In this document: positions 1 through 9,474 of the stretch, in pieces
Position numbering within the stretch: position 1 is the first letter of the stretch
Layout of the letters: the number at the start of each line of letters is the position of its first letter
Source: Bacillus sp. E(2018)
GTDB lineage: Bacteria; Bacillota; Bacilli; Bacillales; Fictibacillaceae
Assembly: GCF_005503015.1 (NCBI RefSeq)
Contig: NZ_SCOL01000001.1
Coordinates: forward strand, 558,001 to 622,000
Length of the DNA: 64,000 nucleotides
Reading direction: 5' to 3'
Position numbers and translations under genes: made by a program
Notes under the pieces: generated by a model
Told to the model about the DNA's origin: nothing
Databases searched by the model: none
What the model saw: the letters and a program-made list of their open reading frames with translations, nothing else

Positions 1-1
1 A

Positions 2-565
2 CATATTAGTGAATCAAAAGTAATTGAAACCATTCTGCCTGAAAAAGATGTAGACGGGTTTCATCCGATTAATATTGGACGCATGCATGCAGGAGATGAG
101 CAAGCGTTCATCCCTTGCACTCCGCTTGGAATTTTAGAGATGGTTAAACAAACCGGTGAAGATATTTCTGGAAAACATGTAGTCGTTGTAGGGAGAAGCA
201 ACCTTGTTGGAAAGCCAGCTGGCCAGCTTTTCTTGCAAGAAAATGCGACGGTTACGTATTGTCACTCTAGGACTAAAAATCTTCGTGAACAAACATTGCA
301 AGCTGATATTTTAATTGCGGCGGTAGGAAAACCGAACCTCATTACAGAAGATATGGTTAAAGCAGGAGCTGTTGTCATTGATGTAGGTGTTAATCGCAAA
401 GAGGATGGAAAGCTTTGTGGAGATGTGGACTACGAAGCTATCAAACCTAAAGCGAAACATATCACTCCTGTTCCAGGAGGCGTTGGCCCAATGACGATTA
501 CGATGTTAATGAACAATACGGTTCTTGCTTCAAAATGGAGAAAGCAGTTAAAGGAAGTACATTAA
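2..565 (+). CDS. folD: FolD, 5'-truncated by the window edge
   Basis: This is the C-terminal two thirds (about 187 residues) of the bifunctional methylenetetrahydrofolate dehydrogenase/cyclohydrolase, which interconverts one-carbon tetrahydrofolate forms in the cytosol. The reading frame is open from base 2, so the start lies outside the window. Visible family signatures are DVDGFHPINIGR near the cut end, a nucleotide-binding stretch VVVVGRSNLVGKPAGQL, and the C-terminal PVPGGVGPMT motif. The full family length is about 285 residues. The stop codon overlaps the start of xseA by one base, so the two are very probably co-transcribed. Confidence 0.97.
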   Translation, partial: HISESKVIETILPEKDVDGFHPINIGRMHAGDEQAFIPCTPLGILEMVKQTGEDISGKHVVVVGRSNLVGKPAGQLFLQENATVTYCHSRTKNLREQTLQADILIAAVGKPNLITEDMVKAGAVVIDVGVNRKEDGKLCGDVDYEAIKPKAKHITPVPGGVGPMTITMLMNNTVLASKWRKQLKEVH

Positions 566-1926
566 TGCAAAACAACAATCGGTATGTTCCAATATCGGCT
601 GTAACCCGATATATTAAGAGGCTGTTTGAAAATGACGGTAACTTACAAGACGTATGGGTAAAAGGTGAACTGTCCAATGTTAAGCTTCATAGCAGGGGGC
701 ATCTGTATTTTACGTTGAAAGATGCGAACAGCAGAGTTTCTGCTGTTATGTTTGCAGGAAACAACAGACATTTAAACTTCAAACCTGAAGAAGGAATGAA
801 CGTTTTAATTCAAGGTTCGTTCTCTGTCTATGAACCTCAAGGACAATACCAACTCTATGTCAGAACGATGCAGCAAGACGGTGTTGGTAATTTATTTCTG
901 GCGTACGAAAATCTTAAGAATATGTTAGATCAACAAGGCCTTTTTGATCCCGTACATAAAAAGCCGCTGCCTAAGTTTCCTTCAACGATTGGTGTGATCA
1001 CTTCACCAACAGGAGCTGCGGTGAGGGATATCGTGACTACTATAAAACGAAGATTTCCACTTGCTTCTGTCACTGTATATCCAGTGCTTGTTCAAGGTCC
1101 AGGCGCTGCTCCATCTATCGTTCGGGCGATTGAACGAGCGAATGCTTTGAATGAATCAGATGTCCTAATCGTGGGACGTGGCGGAGGTTCGATCGAAGAG
1201 CTATGGGCCTTTAATGAAGAGAGTGTTGCAAGAGCAATCTATCAATCACATCTGCCGATCATTTCTGCTGTGGGACATGAAACCGATTTTACGATATCCG
1301 ATTTTGTAGCAGATCTAAGAGCACCAACACCAACAGCTGCAGCTGAGATGGCAGTGCCTCATCTAGATGAATTGAAAGATCGATTATTTCAAAGAAATGT
1401 TCGCTTGAAACGGGTAATGAATGAATTTGTATCAGGTCATCAACAGCATCTTTCCCGACTACAAAAATCATATGCTTTTAAATACCCAACTCAATTGATT
1501 AAACAAAAAGAGCAAGAACTTGATAAGTGTATGGATCAATTAAAACGTACCGTGGAAAGTTTTGTTGATCAACATCAGAATCAGCTCTCACAGGTTAAGC
1601 GTCAACTGTTACTGTTTTCACCAAGAGGTCAGCTTCAGAAAGCAAACGAAAGAGTCGTTTCTTTGCATAAGACATTGTTAAAAGAAACCAATCGTCACGT
1701 AAGGCAGCACCAGAGGGATTTTTCAAACAAGATTTCTAGGCTATCTTCCCTTAATCCTCTAGCTGTAATGGATAGAGGGTACAGCTTGACCTATAAACAA
1801 GGCAAAGAAGAATTGGTCAAGTCCGTATCGCAGGTTAAGGCTGGAGATGCATTAACGATAAAGTTAAAAGATGGACAGATTGATTGTCACATCACTGGAA
1901 CGGAGGCGTCTTTTACGAATGACTGA
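565..1926 (+). CDS. xseA: Exodeoxyribonuclease VII large subunit
   Basis: XseA is the catalytic subunit of exonuclease VII, which degrades single-stranded DNA to oligonucleotides and acts in repair. An N-terminal OB-fold (about residues 20-100, including [13 protein letters not shown]) is followed by the exonuclease core with [14 protein letters not shown] and [16 protein letters not shown] coiled, charged C-terminal half follows, as expected for the part that binds XseB. I chose the ATG at 565, which overlaps the folD stop and has AAGGAAG seven bases upstream; an in-frame ATG 30 bases earlier lies inside folD. The product is 453 residues, normal for the family. Confidence 0.97.
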   Translation: MQNNNRYVPISAVTRYIKRLFENDGNLQDVWVKGELSNVKLHSRGHLYFTLKDANSRVSAVMFAGNNRHLNFKPEEGMNVLIQGSFSVYEPQGQYQLYVRTMQQDGVGNLFLAYENLKNMLDQQGLFDPVHKKPLPKFPSTIGVITSPTGAAVRDIVTTIKRRFPLASVTVYPVLVQGPGAAPSIVRAIERANALNESDVLIVGRGGGSIEELWAFNEESVARAIYQSHLPIISAVGHETDFTISDFVADLRAPTPTAAAEMAVPHLDELKDRLFQRNVRLKRVMNEFVSGHQQHLSRLQKSYAFKYPTQLIKQKEQELDKCMDQLKRTVESFVDQHQNQLSQVKRQLLLFSPRGQLQKANERVVSLHKTLLKETNRHVRQHQRDFSNKISRLSSLNPLAVMDRGYSLTYKQGKEELVKSVSQVKAGDALTIKLKDGQIDCHITGTEASFTND

Positions 1927-2158
1927 GAAAACAAGTAAACTTACATTTGAAGAAGCAATGATACAGCTTGAAGAAATCGTTGAAAAGCTTGAACAGGGAG
2001 ATGTACCTTTAGAAGAGAGTATCGATCTGTATCAGCAAGGAATGAAGCTCTCAAAGTTATGTCATACGAAATTACAGAATGTTGAGAAGAAGATGGATAC
2101 GATTCTGCATGAAGATGGGAAAGAAGAACCATTCGCGATTCAGGAGGAAGATCATTGA
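1919..2158 (+). CDS. xseB: Exodeoxyribonuclease VII small subunit
   Basis: XseB is the 79-residue helical small subunit of exonuclease VII. Family features are [25 protein letters not shown] and the following [25 protein letters not shown], which form a helical hairpin. The start is the ATG at 1919, preceded by GGAGGCG. A longer open frame begins inside xseA but lacks a ribosome site and adds non-homologous residues. The gene overlaps the end of xseA by eight bases, which fits translational coupling and a fixed subunit ratio. Confidence 0.95.
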   Translation: MTEKTSKLTFEEAMIQLEEIVEKLEQGDVPLEESIDLYQQGMKLSKLCHTKLQNVEKKMDTILHEDGKEEPFAIQEEDH

Positions 2159-3036
2159 TAGCGTTTGAACAATATCTTCGAGATAAAAAAACATTGGTTG
2201 AAGAAAAAATGGTTGCACACCTTGAAAAATTGGATGCTCCAGAAACATTAAAAAAATCGATGCTATATTCTATTTCTGCAGGTGGAAAACGAATACGTCC
2301 GATCCTAGCTCTTGCAGTCATGGAATCATTTGAAAAGAATACAGAAGAATTAGTAGATGCGGTTTGTTCTATTGAATTTGTTCATACGTATTCTTTGATT
2401 CATGATGATCTTCCTTCTATGGACAATGATGATTATAGAAGAGGAAAACTCACGAATCATAAAGTTTTTGGAGAAGCTCAAGCCATTTTAGCAGGAGATG
2501 CTTTATTGACAGAGAGCTTTAGCTTGATCACCAACAACTCGTTCTTAACCTCGGACCAAAAAGTCCAAATGATTGCGGTTTTATCAAGAGCTGCAGGTGC
2601 AACTGGAATGGTTGGGGGTCAAGTAGAAGACATAGAGGGAGAGAACAGAGATCTCTCGTTAACAGAATTAGAAAGCATTCATGAAAAAAAGACGGGTAAG
2701 ATGCTTGAATGTTCGGTGATTATTGGTGGAATTGCAGCAGGTGCTTCTGAGGAAGATCTCTTACAACTAACGAATTACGCACGACATATCGGAATTGCTT
2801 TTCAGATTCAAGATGACATACTAGATGTAACAGGGAATCAAGAAGAAATAGGTAAACCTGTTGGAAGTGATGAGGCTAATTTGAAAACGACTTATCCTAA
2901 GATTCTTGGACTTGATGGAGCAAAGAAAGAAATGGAAAACCATATACATATTTCTTTGGAACATTTAAACAAGATCAACGGAAATACAGGCATATTAGCG
3001 TCCATCGCAGACTACATTATAAAAAGAAACCACTAA
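2155..3036 (+). CDS. ispA: Polyprenyl (farnesyl/geranyl) diphosphate synthase
   Basis: A trans-isoprenyl diphosphate synthase of 293 residues that condenses isopentenyl diphosphate with allylic diphosphates to make farnesyl diphosphate. Both Mg-binding aspartate motifs are present: DDLPSMD at residues 84-90, followed by RRGKLTNHK, and DDILD at residues 220-224. GGKRIRP near residue 43 is the diphosphate-binding motif. Translation starts at a TTG (2155) overlapping the xseB stop, with AGGAGG seven bases upstream. It lies in the xseA-xseB-ispA operon. The next protein gene is 700 bases away, separated by the OLE RNA. Confidence 0.96.
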   Translation: MIAFEQYLRDKKTLVEEKMVAHLEKLDAPETLKKSMLYSISAGGKRIRPILALAVMESFEKNTEELVDAVCSIEFVHTYSLIHDDLPSMDNDDYRRGKLTNHKVFGEAQAILAGDALLTESFSLITNNSFLTSDQKVQMIAVLSRAAGATGMVGGQVEDIEGENRDLSLTELESIHEKKTGKMLECSVIIGGIAAGASEEDLLQLTNYARHIGIAFQIQDDILDVTGNQEEIGKPVGSDEANLKTTYPKILGLDGAKKEMENHIHISLEHLNKINGNTGILASIADYIIKRNH

Positions 3037-3040
3037 GAGA

Positions 3041-3069
3041 TTGTTGCAAAATTGGAAGTATGATATGAT
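3041..3069 (+). promoter_or_regulatory. Candidate sigma-A promoter of OLE RNA
   Basis: TTGTTG (3041-3046) and TATGAT (3064-3069) are separated by 17 bases and start five bases after the ispA stop codon. A start near 3076-3078 would give a transcript whose length fits OLE RNA. An overlapping TTGCAA/TATTAT pair has a less favourable 19-base spacing. The assignment is inferred from sequence only. Confidence 0.5.
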
Positions 3070-3076
3070 ATTATTT

Positions 3077-3690
3077 GCTTTGGAGTGGTGCAGTATTCTA
3101 GTCAGCCCCCCATTCCTGAAGGCGGGCCTAAAAATCCGCCAAAGGGCACATCGATGAAGTTCCTTGTATTGGCTTGAGGCGCCCAGCCTTGGGTCATCGC
3201 TGGGAGTTAAGGTTGAAGGGCGATCCACAATGGCATGTGGGCGAGGACCCTTCTTCCGCGGAGGCCCCCATATTTGCGGTTTGTGTTCAAAAGACCTTAC
3301 TGCGAAATGGGGTTTGAACCTGCTTAGCTTTTTTTCTTGTTCACAGGAAAAGAAGGCGAGCAGCGTAGCCTGCCTTGAGTGGAGCTTGAGGGGATTATGG
3401 TGTGAAAAGCCAGGATCGGTTGGCCGCTGATTATGAGCTTTATACCATATGAAATCTTCTCTGCAAAAGAGGCTAGGGAATGTGCGCGAGGCTGTTGAGG
3501 AAAACTCCTAGACTGTTCTGCCCTGACACCTTTTAGGGATTATAGTGCGGACTAAGTGGTAATCTAGTCTAACGTTTGGCGACAGCGTTAAGAAGAGAGT
3601 AAAGGGAAACCGCGAATATGGCGACATTTCGTACTCTTCTGGGAAAACCTACTGGACCTAAGCCGCAGTCTTTACTTAATAAGGTGACCA
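3077..3690 (+). ncRNA. ole: OLE RNA (ornate, large, extremophilic RNA)
   Basis: A stretch of about 610 bases between ispA and dxs, visibly richer in G+C than its neighbours, has no credible protein gene. It is dense in complementary segments. CCCAGC (3182-3187) pairs with GCTGGG (3199-3204). CCCT and AGGG close a loop at 3521-3538. TAGACT (3509-3514) pairs with AGTCTA (3566-3571). AGAAGAG near 3591 pairs with CTCTTCT ending at 3640. In known cases OLE RNA is about 600 nt, sits in an isoprenoid locus next to ispA and dxs, and is followed directly by the gene for its membrane partner OapA. All three hold here. OLE RNP particles gather at the membrane and protect against cold, ethanol and Mg2+ stress in Halalkalibacterium halodurans. 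The ends are estimates from the promoter and known length; I have not run a covariance search. Confidence 0.88.
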
Positions 3691-3731
3691 CTCCCTATTA
3701 CATAAAGTGACCAAAAAGTGAGGAGTTATGC

Positions 3732-4328
3732 ATGAAGCATTCCTTTTCTAAAACACTCAAATGGAGTACAAGCATTGCCGTTATCACTCTTGTGTTAGCG
3801 GCTATTTTTACAGTTATATCCTCTTTCATGTTAAATGGAGTTTCGTGGGCGTTAGGGATGGGAATCGTCTTTCTAATCGTATTAACCGGAGTTCTTTTTG
3901 ATATAGTAGGGGTAGCATCAACCGCTGCAAAAGAAGTTCCATTTCATGCGATGGCTTCTGAGAAGGTTCCTGGAGCAAGACATGCTATAATCATTACAAG
4001 AAACGCTGATCGTGTAGCGAATTTTTGTAACGATGTTATTGGAGACATCTCTGGAATCGTTAGTGGAACAGCATCTGCCGCAGTTGTCGTAGAACTTACA
4101 CTTTCTATGGGAAATAGGTCTGGATCAAACTCTGAATATTTGATTTCAATCGTCTTCACTAGTGTAGTGGCTGCACTTACTGTTGGAGGCAAAGCGTTAG
4201 GAAAGTCATATGCGATCAACCACTCAACCTTTATTATTTTTCAGGTTGGGCGTTTATTATATTTTTTAGAGGAAAAATTAAGAATTAAACTGCTATCGCC
4301 TGCTAAAAGAGAGAAGAAAAGGCGTTAA
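3732..4328 (+). CDS. oapA: OLE-associated membrane protein OapA
   Basis: A 198-residue integral membrane protein encoded about 40 bases after the OLE RNA. Two hydrophobic segments occupy about residues 13-36 and 42-66, and two more about 103-120 and 136-155. A long basic tail ends in KREKKRR. The family (about 21 kDa, four membrane segments) binds OLE RNA and brings it to the membrane; assignment here rests on position, size and topology. The ATG at 3732 follows GAGGAG at 3720-3725. The stop touches the upstream region of dxs, so the two are probably co-transcribed. The spacing of [13 protein letters not shown] after the second membrane segment recalls DUF21/CNNM domains, but this is only an impression. 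Confidence 0.85.
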   Translation: MKHSFSKTLKWSTSIAVITLVLAAIFTVISSFMLNGVSWALGMGIVFLIVLTGVLFDIVGVASTAAKEVPFHAMASEKVPGARHAIIITRNADRVANFCNDVIGDISGIVSGTASAAVVVELTLSMGNRSGSNSEYLISIVFTSVVAALTVGGKALGKSYAINHSTFIIFQVGRLLYFLEEKLRIKLLSPAKREKKRR

Positions 4329-4348
4329 TGGAAAGAGAGGCATATTCC

Positions 4349-6247
4349 ATGAATCTGGAAGAAATTCAAGATCCTCAGTTTTTAAAAACCTATGAAACTG
4401 AACAATTAAATTCATTAGCTGCCGAAATTCGTTCATTTCTAATTGAAAAACTTTCAGTTAGAGGTGGACATCTAGGACCAAACCTTGGTGTTGTAGAGCT
4501 AACGCTCGCTATGCACAAAGTCTTTGACAGTCCAAAAGACAAGTTTATTTGGGATGTAGGTCATCAAGCCTATGTGCACAAGATCCTTACAGGAAGAGCA
4601 TCTCAGTTCGATACACTTCGTCAGCATAAAGGTCTATGTGGGTTTCCAAAAAGAATTGAAAGTGAACATGATGTATGGGAAACAGGCCATAGTTCTACAT
4701 CACTTTCTGCGGCAATGGGTATGGCGATTGCTAGAGACCTTAAGAAGACGGATGATAAGGTTCTTGCGGTCATTGGTGATGGTGCTTTAACGGGTGGTAT
4801 GGCTTTAGAAGCGCTGAACCATATCGGTCATGAAAAGAAAGACTTAATCGTTGTTCTTAATGACAACGAAATGTCTATCGCTCCCAATGTTGGAGCTCTT
4901 CATAACGTTTTAGGACGCATGAGAACAGCTAGAAAATACAATAAAGCAAAAGATGAGCTAGAATCACTGATCCGTAAGATACCAGCATTTGGCGGTAAAC
5001 TGGCTGCCACAGCTGAACGTGTAAAAGATAGCTTAAAGTACTTGTTAGTATCTGGTATGTTTTTTGAAGAGCTAGGCTACACCTATTTAGGACCAGTAGA
5101 TGGTCATGATGTAGACGACTTGATTGAGAATCTAACTTATGCCAAAAAGACTGAAGGTCCAGTAATCATCCATGTTCTTACGAAAAAAGGAAAAGGGTAT
5201 GAGCCGGCTGAAAGTGATAAAAAGGATAGCTGGCATGGTGTAGGTCCTTATAAGATCGAATCAGGTGAGCAGATCAAACCGCAGCAACTTGGACCATCTT
5301 ACAGCGGAGTGGTTAGTAAAACACTTGAGACACTTTCACATAAAGATGATCGAATTGCAGTGATAACGCCTGCCATGACGATTGGCTCAAAGCTAACTGA
5401 TTACGGAAAAGCGTTTCCGGATCGTTTGTTTGATGTTGGTATTGCAGAGCAGCATGCCACAACGATGGCAGCTGGACTCGCCACGCAGAATATGAAACCG
5501 GTCCTATCCATTTATTCAACGTTCTTGCAGCGAGGTTACGACCAAGTGGTTCATGATGTAGCCAGACAGAACTTGAATGTTGTTTTCACAATAGATAGAT
5601 CTGGTCTCGTTGGTGCTGATGGAGAAACGCACCAAGGTGTATTTGATATTGCTTTCTTGCGTCATATCCCAAACATGGTATTGATGATGGGTAAAGATGA
5701 AAACGAACTTCAGCACATGGTATACTCTGCTCTCAAATATGAAGACGGTCCGATTGCGATCAGATTCCCTAGAGGTAACGGTTCAGGAGTACCAATGGAT
5801 GAGGAGTTTGAGAATATTCCAATCGGCTCATGGGAAGTGCTAAAAGATGGAGATGACGTTGCGATTCTAACGTTTGGGACGACGATTCCAATGGCGCTTG
5901 AAGCTTGGGAGATCCTCGCGAAATCAGGTGTGTCAGCACGCGTGATCAATGCTCGTTTCATCAAACCGCTTGATTCAAAAATGTTAAAAGAACTATATGC
6001 GGAAAACATGCCTATTCTAACATTAGAAGAAGCTGTTCTTCAGGGCGGTTTTGGAAGTGCGGTATTAGAGCATGCCTCTGATCATCAGGCGAGTGTCCTT
6101 ATTGATCGTATGGGTATTCCAGATTGCTTTATTGAGCATGGAAGTGTAACAAAACTATTAGAAGAGATCGGAATCACAACTCCTGATCTCGTTAAGCGTG
6201 TGAAAGCACTCGTTAAAAGAAAGACAGAAAAGGGTCTTCTTACATGA
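4349..6247 (+). CDS. dxs: 1-deoxy-D-xylulose-5-phosphate synthase
   Basis: Dxs condenses pyruvate and glyceraldehyde 3-phosphate to 1-deoxyxylulose 5-phosphate using thiamine diphosphate. This is the entry step of the MEP isoprenoid pathway, which also feeds IspA upstream. The TPP motif [15 protein letters not shown] with the later [10 protein letters not shown] is clear, and the pyrimidine domain shows [16 protein letters not shown] chose the ATG at 4349 (632 residues, GAGAGG eight bases upstream) because [13 protein letters not shown] aligns with known Dxs starts; an in-frame ATG at 4328 overlaps the oapA stop. The end overlaps tlyA by four bases. Confidence 0.97.
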   Translation: MNLEEIQDPQFLKTYETEQLNSLAAEIRSFLIEKLSVRGGHLGPNLGVVELTLAMHKVFDSPKDKFIWDVGHQAYVHKILTGRASQFDTLRQHKGLCGFPKRIESEHDVWETGHSSTSLSAAMGMAIARDLKKTDDKVLAVIGDGALTGGMALEALNHIGHEKKDLIVVLNDNEMSIAPNVGALHNVLGRMRTARKYNKAKDELESLIRKIPAFGGKLAATAERVKDSLKYLLVSGMFFEELGYTYLGPVDGHDVDDLIENLTYAKKTEGPVIIHVLTKKGKGYEPAESDKKDSWHGVGPYKIESGEQIKPQQLGPSYSGVVSKTLETLSHKDDRIAVITPAMTIGSKLTDYGKAFPDRLFDVGIAEQHATTMAAGLATQNMKPVLSIYSTFLQRGYDQVVHDVARQNLNVVFTIDRSGLVGADGETHQGVFDIAFLRHIPNMVLMMGKDENELQHMVYSALKYEDGPIAIRFPRGNGSGVPMDEEFENIPIGSWEVLKDGDDVAILTFGTTIPMALEAWEILAKSGVSARVINARFIKPLDSKMLKELYAENMPILTLEEAVLQGGFGSAVLEHASDHQASVLIDRMGIPDCFIEHGSVTKLLEEIGITTPDLVKRVKALVKRKTEKGLLT

Positions 6248-7062
6248 AAAAAGAACGTGTAGATGTACTGCTTGTCAATCGAGGACTTTGTGAAACGCGA
6301 GAAAAAGCCAAGCGTTCTGTTATGGCTGGTCTTGTGTACTCAGGAACGAACCGAATGGATAAGCCGGGTGAAAAGATAGAACAAGATGCTCCTCTTCAGG
6401 TTAAAGGAGATGTCATTCCTTATGTAGGAAGAGGCGGCCTTAAGCTTGAAAAGGCACTTAAAATCTTTGATTTTGATGTGAAAGAAAAGATTGGAATGGA
6501 TATCGGAGCTTCAACAGGTGGGTTTACAGATTGTGCCCTTCAAAACGGGGCTTCCTATATTTATGCGATTGATGTGGGCTACAATCAACTCGCTTGGAAG
6601 CTAAGAAACGATCCTAGAGTAGTGGTGATGGAAAGAACGAACTTTAGATATGTAACACCTGATCAACTTCAACAGGGGATGCCCCATTTTGCAACGATCG
6701 ATGTGTCATTCATTTCTCTACGAATCATTCTACCTGTACTAACTCAGCTTATGCCCACTGGTGATGTGATCGCTTTGATCAAGCCTCAGTTTGAAGCAGG
6801 ACGTGAAGAAGTCGGCAAGAAGGGAATCGTTAGAGATCCAAAAGTTCATAAACGCGTGATCGAAGAGATAACCGATTTTGCCCGCAAAACAGGAATTAAT
6901 CCGGTTTCGTTGTCCTTCTCACCTATAACAGGCGGAGATGGAAACATTGAGTTTTTAATGCATGGAAAAGTAAATAATGAGGACTGTCTGACTATAACTT
7001 CAGAAAATATAGAAGAAGTTGTTAAGTCTGCTCATGAAACATTAAAGAAAGAGCGAGAATAA
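6244..7062 (+). CDS. tlyA: TlyA-family rRNA methyltransferase (YqxC-like)
   Basis: The 272-residue protein joins an N-terminal S4 RNA-binding domain (about residues 1-65, [21 protein letters not shown]) to an FtsJ-type SAM-dependent methyltransferase domain with [17 protein letters not shown] as the SAM loop. The family methylates ribose positions in rRNA, and some members are also described as haemolysins. It overlaps dxs through an ATGA junction and is the last gene of the operon, since a strong terminator overlaps its stop codon. Which rRNA site it modifies in this organism cannot be told from sequence. Confidence 0.9.
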   Translation: MKKERVDVLLVNRGLCETREKAKRSVMAGLVYSGTNRMDKPGEKIEQDAPLQVKGDVIPYVGRGGLKLEKALKIFDFDVKEKIGMDIGASTGGFTDCALQNGASYIYAIDVGYNQLAWKLRNDPRVVVMERTNFRYVTPDQLQQGMPHFATIDVSFISLRIILPVLTQLMPTGDVIALIKPQFEAGREEVGKKGIVRDPKVHKRVIEEITDFARKTGINPVSLSFSPITGGDGNIEFLMHGKVNNEDCLTITSENIEEVVKSAHETLKKERE

Positions 7063-7079
7063 AATTTCTCGCTCTTTTC
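7049..7079 (+). terminator. Rho-independent terminator after tlyA
   Basis: AAGAGCGAGAA (7049-7059) and TTCTCGCTCTT (7066-7076) form an 11-bp stem with a six-base loop, followed by TTTTC. The stem starts inside the last codons of tlyA and closes the xseA-to-tlyA transcription unit. Confidence 0.85.
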
Positions 7080-7099
7080 ATCATTTCACTAATGAAAAA

Positions 7100-7128
7100 T
7101 TTACATCCTATGCACAATAGTATAAGAT
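7100..7128 (+). promoter_or_regulatory. Candidate sigma-A promoter of argR
   Basis: TTTACA (7100-7105) and TAAGAT (7123-7128) are 17 bases apart, directly after the tlyA terminator and 41 bases before the argR start. This would start an argR-recN transcript. It is inferred from sequence only. Confidence 0.5.
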
Positions 7129-7169
7129 AAAGGCAGAATGTGACAGTGTAAATTGAGGTGGAATCACGA

Positions 7170-7619
7170 GTGAATAAAGGACAACGACATATTAAAATAC
7201 GTGAGATGATCAGCAATCATGATATTGAAACACAAGACGACTTAGTGGAACTACTTAAGAAAGCCAACTTTAATGTAACGCAAGCAACAGTTTCGCGTGA
7301 TATTAAAGAACTGCATCTTGTGAAAGTACCGATGAACGATGGTCGCTATAAATACAGTCTACCGGCTGACCAAAGGTTCAATCCTCTGCAAAAATTAAAA
7401 AGAACGCTGACTGACAGCTTTATTAGCATTGATTATGCAGATCATCTGATTATCATGAAAACACTTCCTGGCAATGCAAATGCCATTGGAGCGTTAATTG
7501 ATAAGCTAGATTGGGAAGATTTAATGGGAACGATCTGTGGCGATGATACAATCTTGATTATTTGTCGTTCTAAAGAAGTTAGTGCAGATGTTTCGCAGCG
7601 ATTTTTAGATATGCTGTAA
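7170..7619 (+). CDS. argR: Arginine repressor ArgR/AhrC
   Basis: The 149-residue hexameric regulator represses arginine biosynthesis and activates catabolism when arginine is bound. The N-terminal winged helix contains [13 protein letters not shown] and the recognition helix [13 protein letters not shown]. The C-terminal arginine-binding and oligomerisation domain contains [15 protein letters not shown] and [14 protein letters not shown]. The start is the GTG at 7170, with GAGGTGG eight bases upstream; an earlier GTG at 7158 overlaps that ribosome site. The position directly upstream of recN is conserved in Bacillus. The arginine-type ABC transporter at 23874-26043 is a likely target. Confidence 0.95.
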   Translation: MNKGQRHIKIREMISNHDIETQDDLVELLKKANFNVTQATVSRDIKELHLVKVPMNDGRYKYSLPADQRFNPLQKLKRTLTDSFISIDYADHLIIMKTLPGNANAIGALIDKLDWEDLMGTICGDDTILIICRSKEVSADVSQRFLDML

Positions 7620-7643
7620 TTTTTAAAATAAGGTGTGATGTAA

Positions 7644-9341
7644 TTGCTGGCAGAATTAAGTATTCGTAATTTTGCTATTATTGATTCTCTGAGTGTTTCT
7701 TTTAGTAAAGGGTTAACCGTATTAACGGGTGAGACAGGGGCAGGAAAGTCCATCATTATTGATGCGATCGGACTTTTGATCGGTGGCCGCGGCTCCACAG
7801 AATTTGTGCGCTATGGTACTCAAAAAGCCGAGATCGAAGGTTTGTTTCATATTCATCCAGGTCATCGTGTTTACGATAAATGTGAGGAATTTGGAATTGC
7901 GATTTCAGATGAAGATGAGATGGTCGTGCTTAAAAGAGATATTACAGAGAACGGGAAAAGCATTTGCAGAGTAAACGGAAAGCTTGTTACCCTGTCTGTT
8001 CTTAAAGAAATCGGACAGGCATTAGTAGATATTCATGGGCAGCATGAAACGCAATATTTAATGCAGCCTGACAAGCATCTTTTTTTACTCGATAGTTTTG
8101 GTGATAAGGAATTTAAAGCAGAGCTGGTTTCGTACGAATCAACATTCAGGGACTACAAAGAAATCAACAAGCAGCTTTCTGAGCTCTCTAGAAACGAACA
8201 AGAGATCGCACAGAGAATAGATCTGCTCGAATATCAGTACCAGGAGATAGCAGGTAGCAACCTCATCCCTGATGAGGATGTTAAGCTTGAGGAAGAAAAA
8301 CGAATGCTATCTAATTTTGAAAGAATTCATGGCTCTCTTCAGGATGCTTACCATAACCTTTATGGGGAAGGAAAGGCGCTTGAACTCGTTTCTAGTGCCC
8401 TAGCTGATTTTTCGCAGGTTGCAGCACTAGATGAATCATTAAAAGCCGATGAAGAGCAATTTGGCAACAGCTTTTACGTACTTGAAGAGCTTACATATAA
8501 GATACGGGATATGTTTGATTCATTAGAATACAACCCGGAGAGGCTTAACAGCATCGAATCACGTCTTGATGAACTAAGTAAGCTCAAACGCAAATACGGT
8601 TCATCAGTAAAAGAAATGATCGATTATAGTGAAAAAATTAAAAAAGAATTAGAACTCATTCAGAATAAAGATAATCATATTGAAGTTCTTAAAAAGAAGC
8701 AAGACAAGCTCGTTGCTAAACTTGAGGCTGCAGGTAAAAAACTGACTAAGCGCAGAACGGAAACCGCTAAAGTCTTAAAGAACAACATACAACAACAGCT
8801 AAAAGAACTTTATATGGAAAAAACCAAGTTTGAAGTCGTGATGAAACGTATTGAAGATAAACAGTTTTTAAGAACTGGACTGGATTCTGTAGAATTTTAT
8901 ATCTCACCGAATCCTGGTGAACCGCTTAAACCACTATCAAAAGTTGCATCAGGTGGTGAGCTTTCCAGGATTATTCTAGCATTGAAAACCATTTTCTCTG
9001 AAAACCAAGGAATCACCGCGATCATCTTTGATGAAGTAGATACAGGAGTTTCTGGACGGGTTGCTCAAGCGATAGCAGAAAAGATCTACAAAGTATCTGT
9101 CGGTTCACAAGTACTTTGTATTTCTCATCTTCCACAAGTTGCTGCGATGTCTGACACCCATCTTCATATCTCTAAGGATACACTTCAAGGAAGAACGGTT
9201 ACAAAGGTTCTAACATTAAAAACAGATGAAAAAGTAAATGAGATAGGCAGAATGATCTCTGGTGTAGAGATTACTGACCTTACGAGGCAACATGCACAAG
9301 AATTATTAGAGCTTGCAGCGTCCATCAAAAAAACATCATAA
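7644..9341 (+). CDS. recN: DNA repair protein RecN
   Basis: An SMC-like ATPase of 565 residues that gathers at double-strand breaks early in recombinational repair. It has a Walker A motif GETGAGKS at residues 29-36, two central coiled-coil arms, the ABC signature SGGELSR and the Walker B stretch AIIFDEVDTGVSG near residue 455. Translation starts at a TTG (7644) preceded by AAGGTG, and the N-terminus MLAELSIRNFAIID matches the family. It is separated from argR by 24 bases and is probably co-transcribed. No LexA box is visible directly upstream. Confidence 0.96.
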   Translation: MLAELSIRNFAIIDSLSVSFSKGLTVLTGETGAGKSIIIDAIGLLIGGRGSTEFVRYGTQKAEIEGLFHIHPGHRVYDKCEEFGIAISDEDEMVVLKRDITENGKSICRVNGKLVTLSVLKEIGQALVDIHGQHETQYLMQPDKHLFLLDSFGDKEFKAELVSYESTFRDYKEINKQLSELSRNEQEIAQRIDLLEYQYQEIAGSNLIPDEDVKLEEEKRMLSNFERIHGSLQDAYHNLYGEGKALELVSSALADFSQVAALDESLKADEEQFGNSFYVLEELTYKIRDMFDSLEYNPERLNSIESRLDELSKLKRKYGSSVKEMIDYSEKIKKELELIQNKDNHIEVLKKKQDKLVAKLEAAGKKLTKRRTETAKVLKNNIQQQLKELYMEKTKFEVVMKRIEDKQFLRTGLDSVEFYISPNPGEPLKPLSKVASGGELSRIILALKTIFSENQGITAIIFDEVDTGVSGRVAQAIAEKIYKVSVGSQVLCISHLPQVAAMSDTHLHISKDTLQGRTVTKVLTLKTDEKVNEIGRMISGVEITDLTRQHAQELLELAASIKKTS

Positions 9342-9355
9342 AAATTTTATTCATG

Positions 9356-9391
9356 AAAAAGCTATCCATTTAAGGAATAGCTTTTTCTTTT
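9356..9391 (+). terminator. Rho-independent terminator after recN
   Basis: AAAAAGCTATCC and GGAATAGCTTTTT form a stem around ATTTAA, followed by CTTTTTT. It lies 15 bases after the recN stop and separates recN from spoIVB. Confidence 0.85.
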
Positions 9392-9474
9392 TTATAGGTT
9401 ATAAACTCATGGTCCGTAGGCTAAATTAAAGGTACAGCCATGGTGAGGGTGTGAGCTAGGAGCGAGGAGAGTGT

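Noticed and set aside
3164..3430. An 88-codon open frame on the + strand between ispA and oapA, and a 77-codon one on the - strand
   Set aside because: Both lie inside the structured OLE RNA region, have no ribosome site and give Cys/Trp/Gly-rich peptides without family features.
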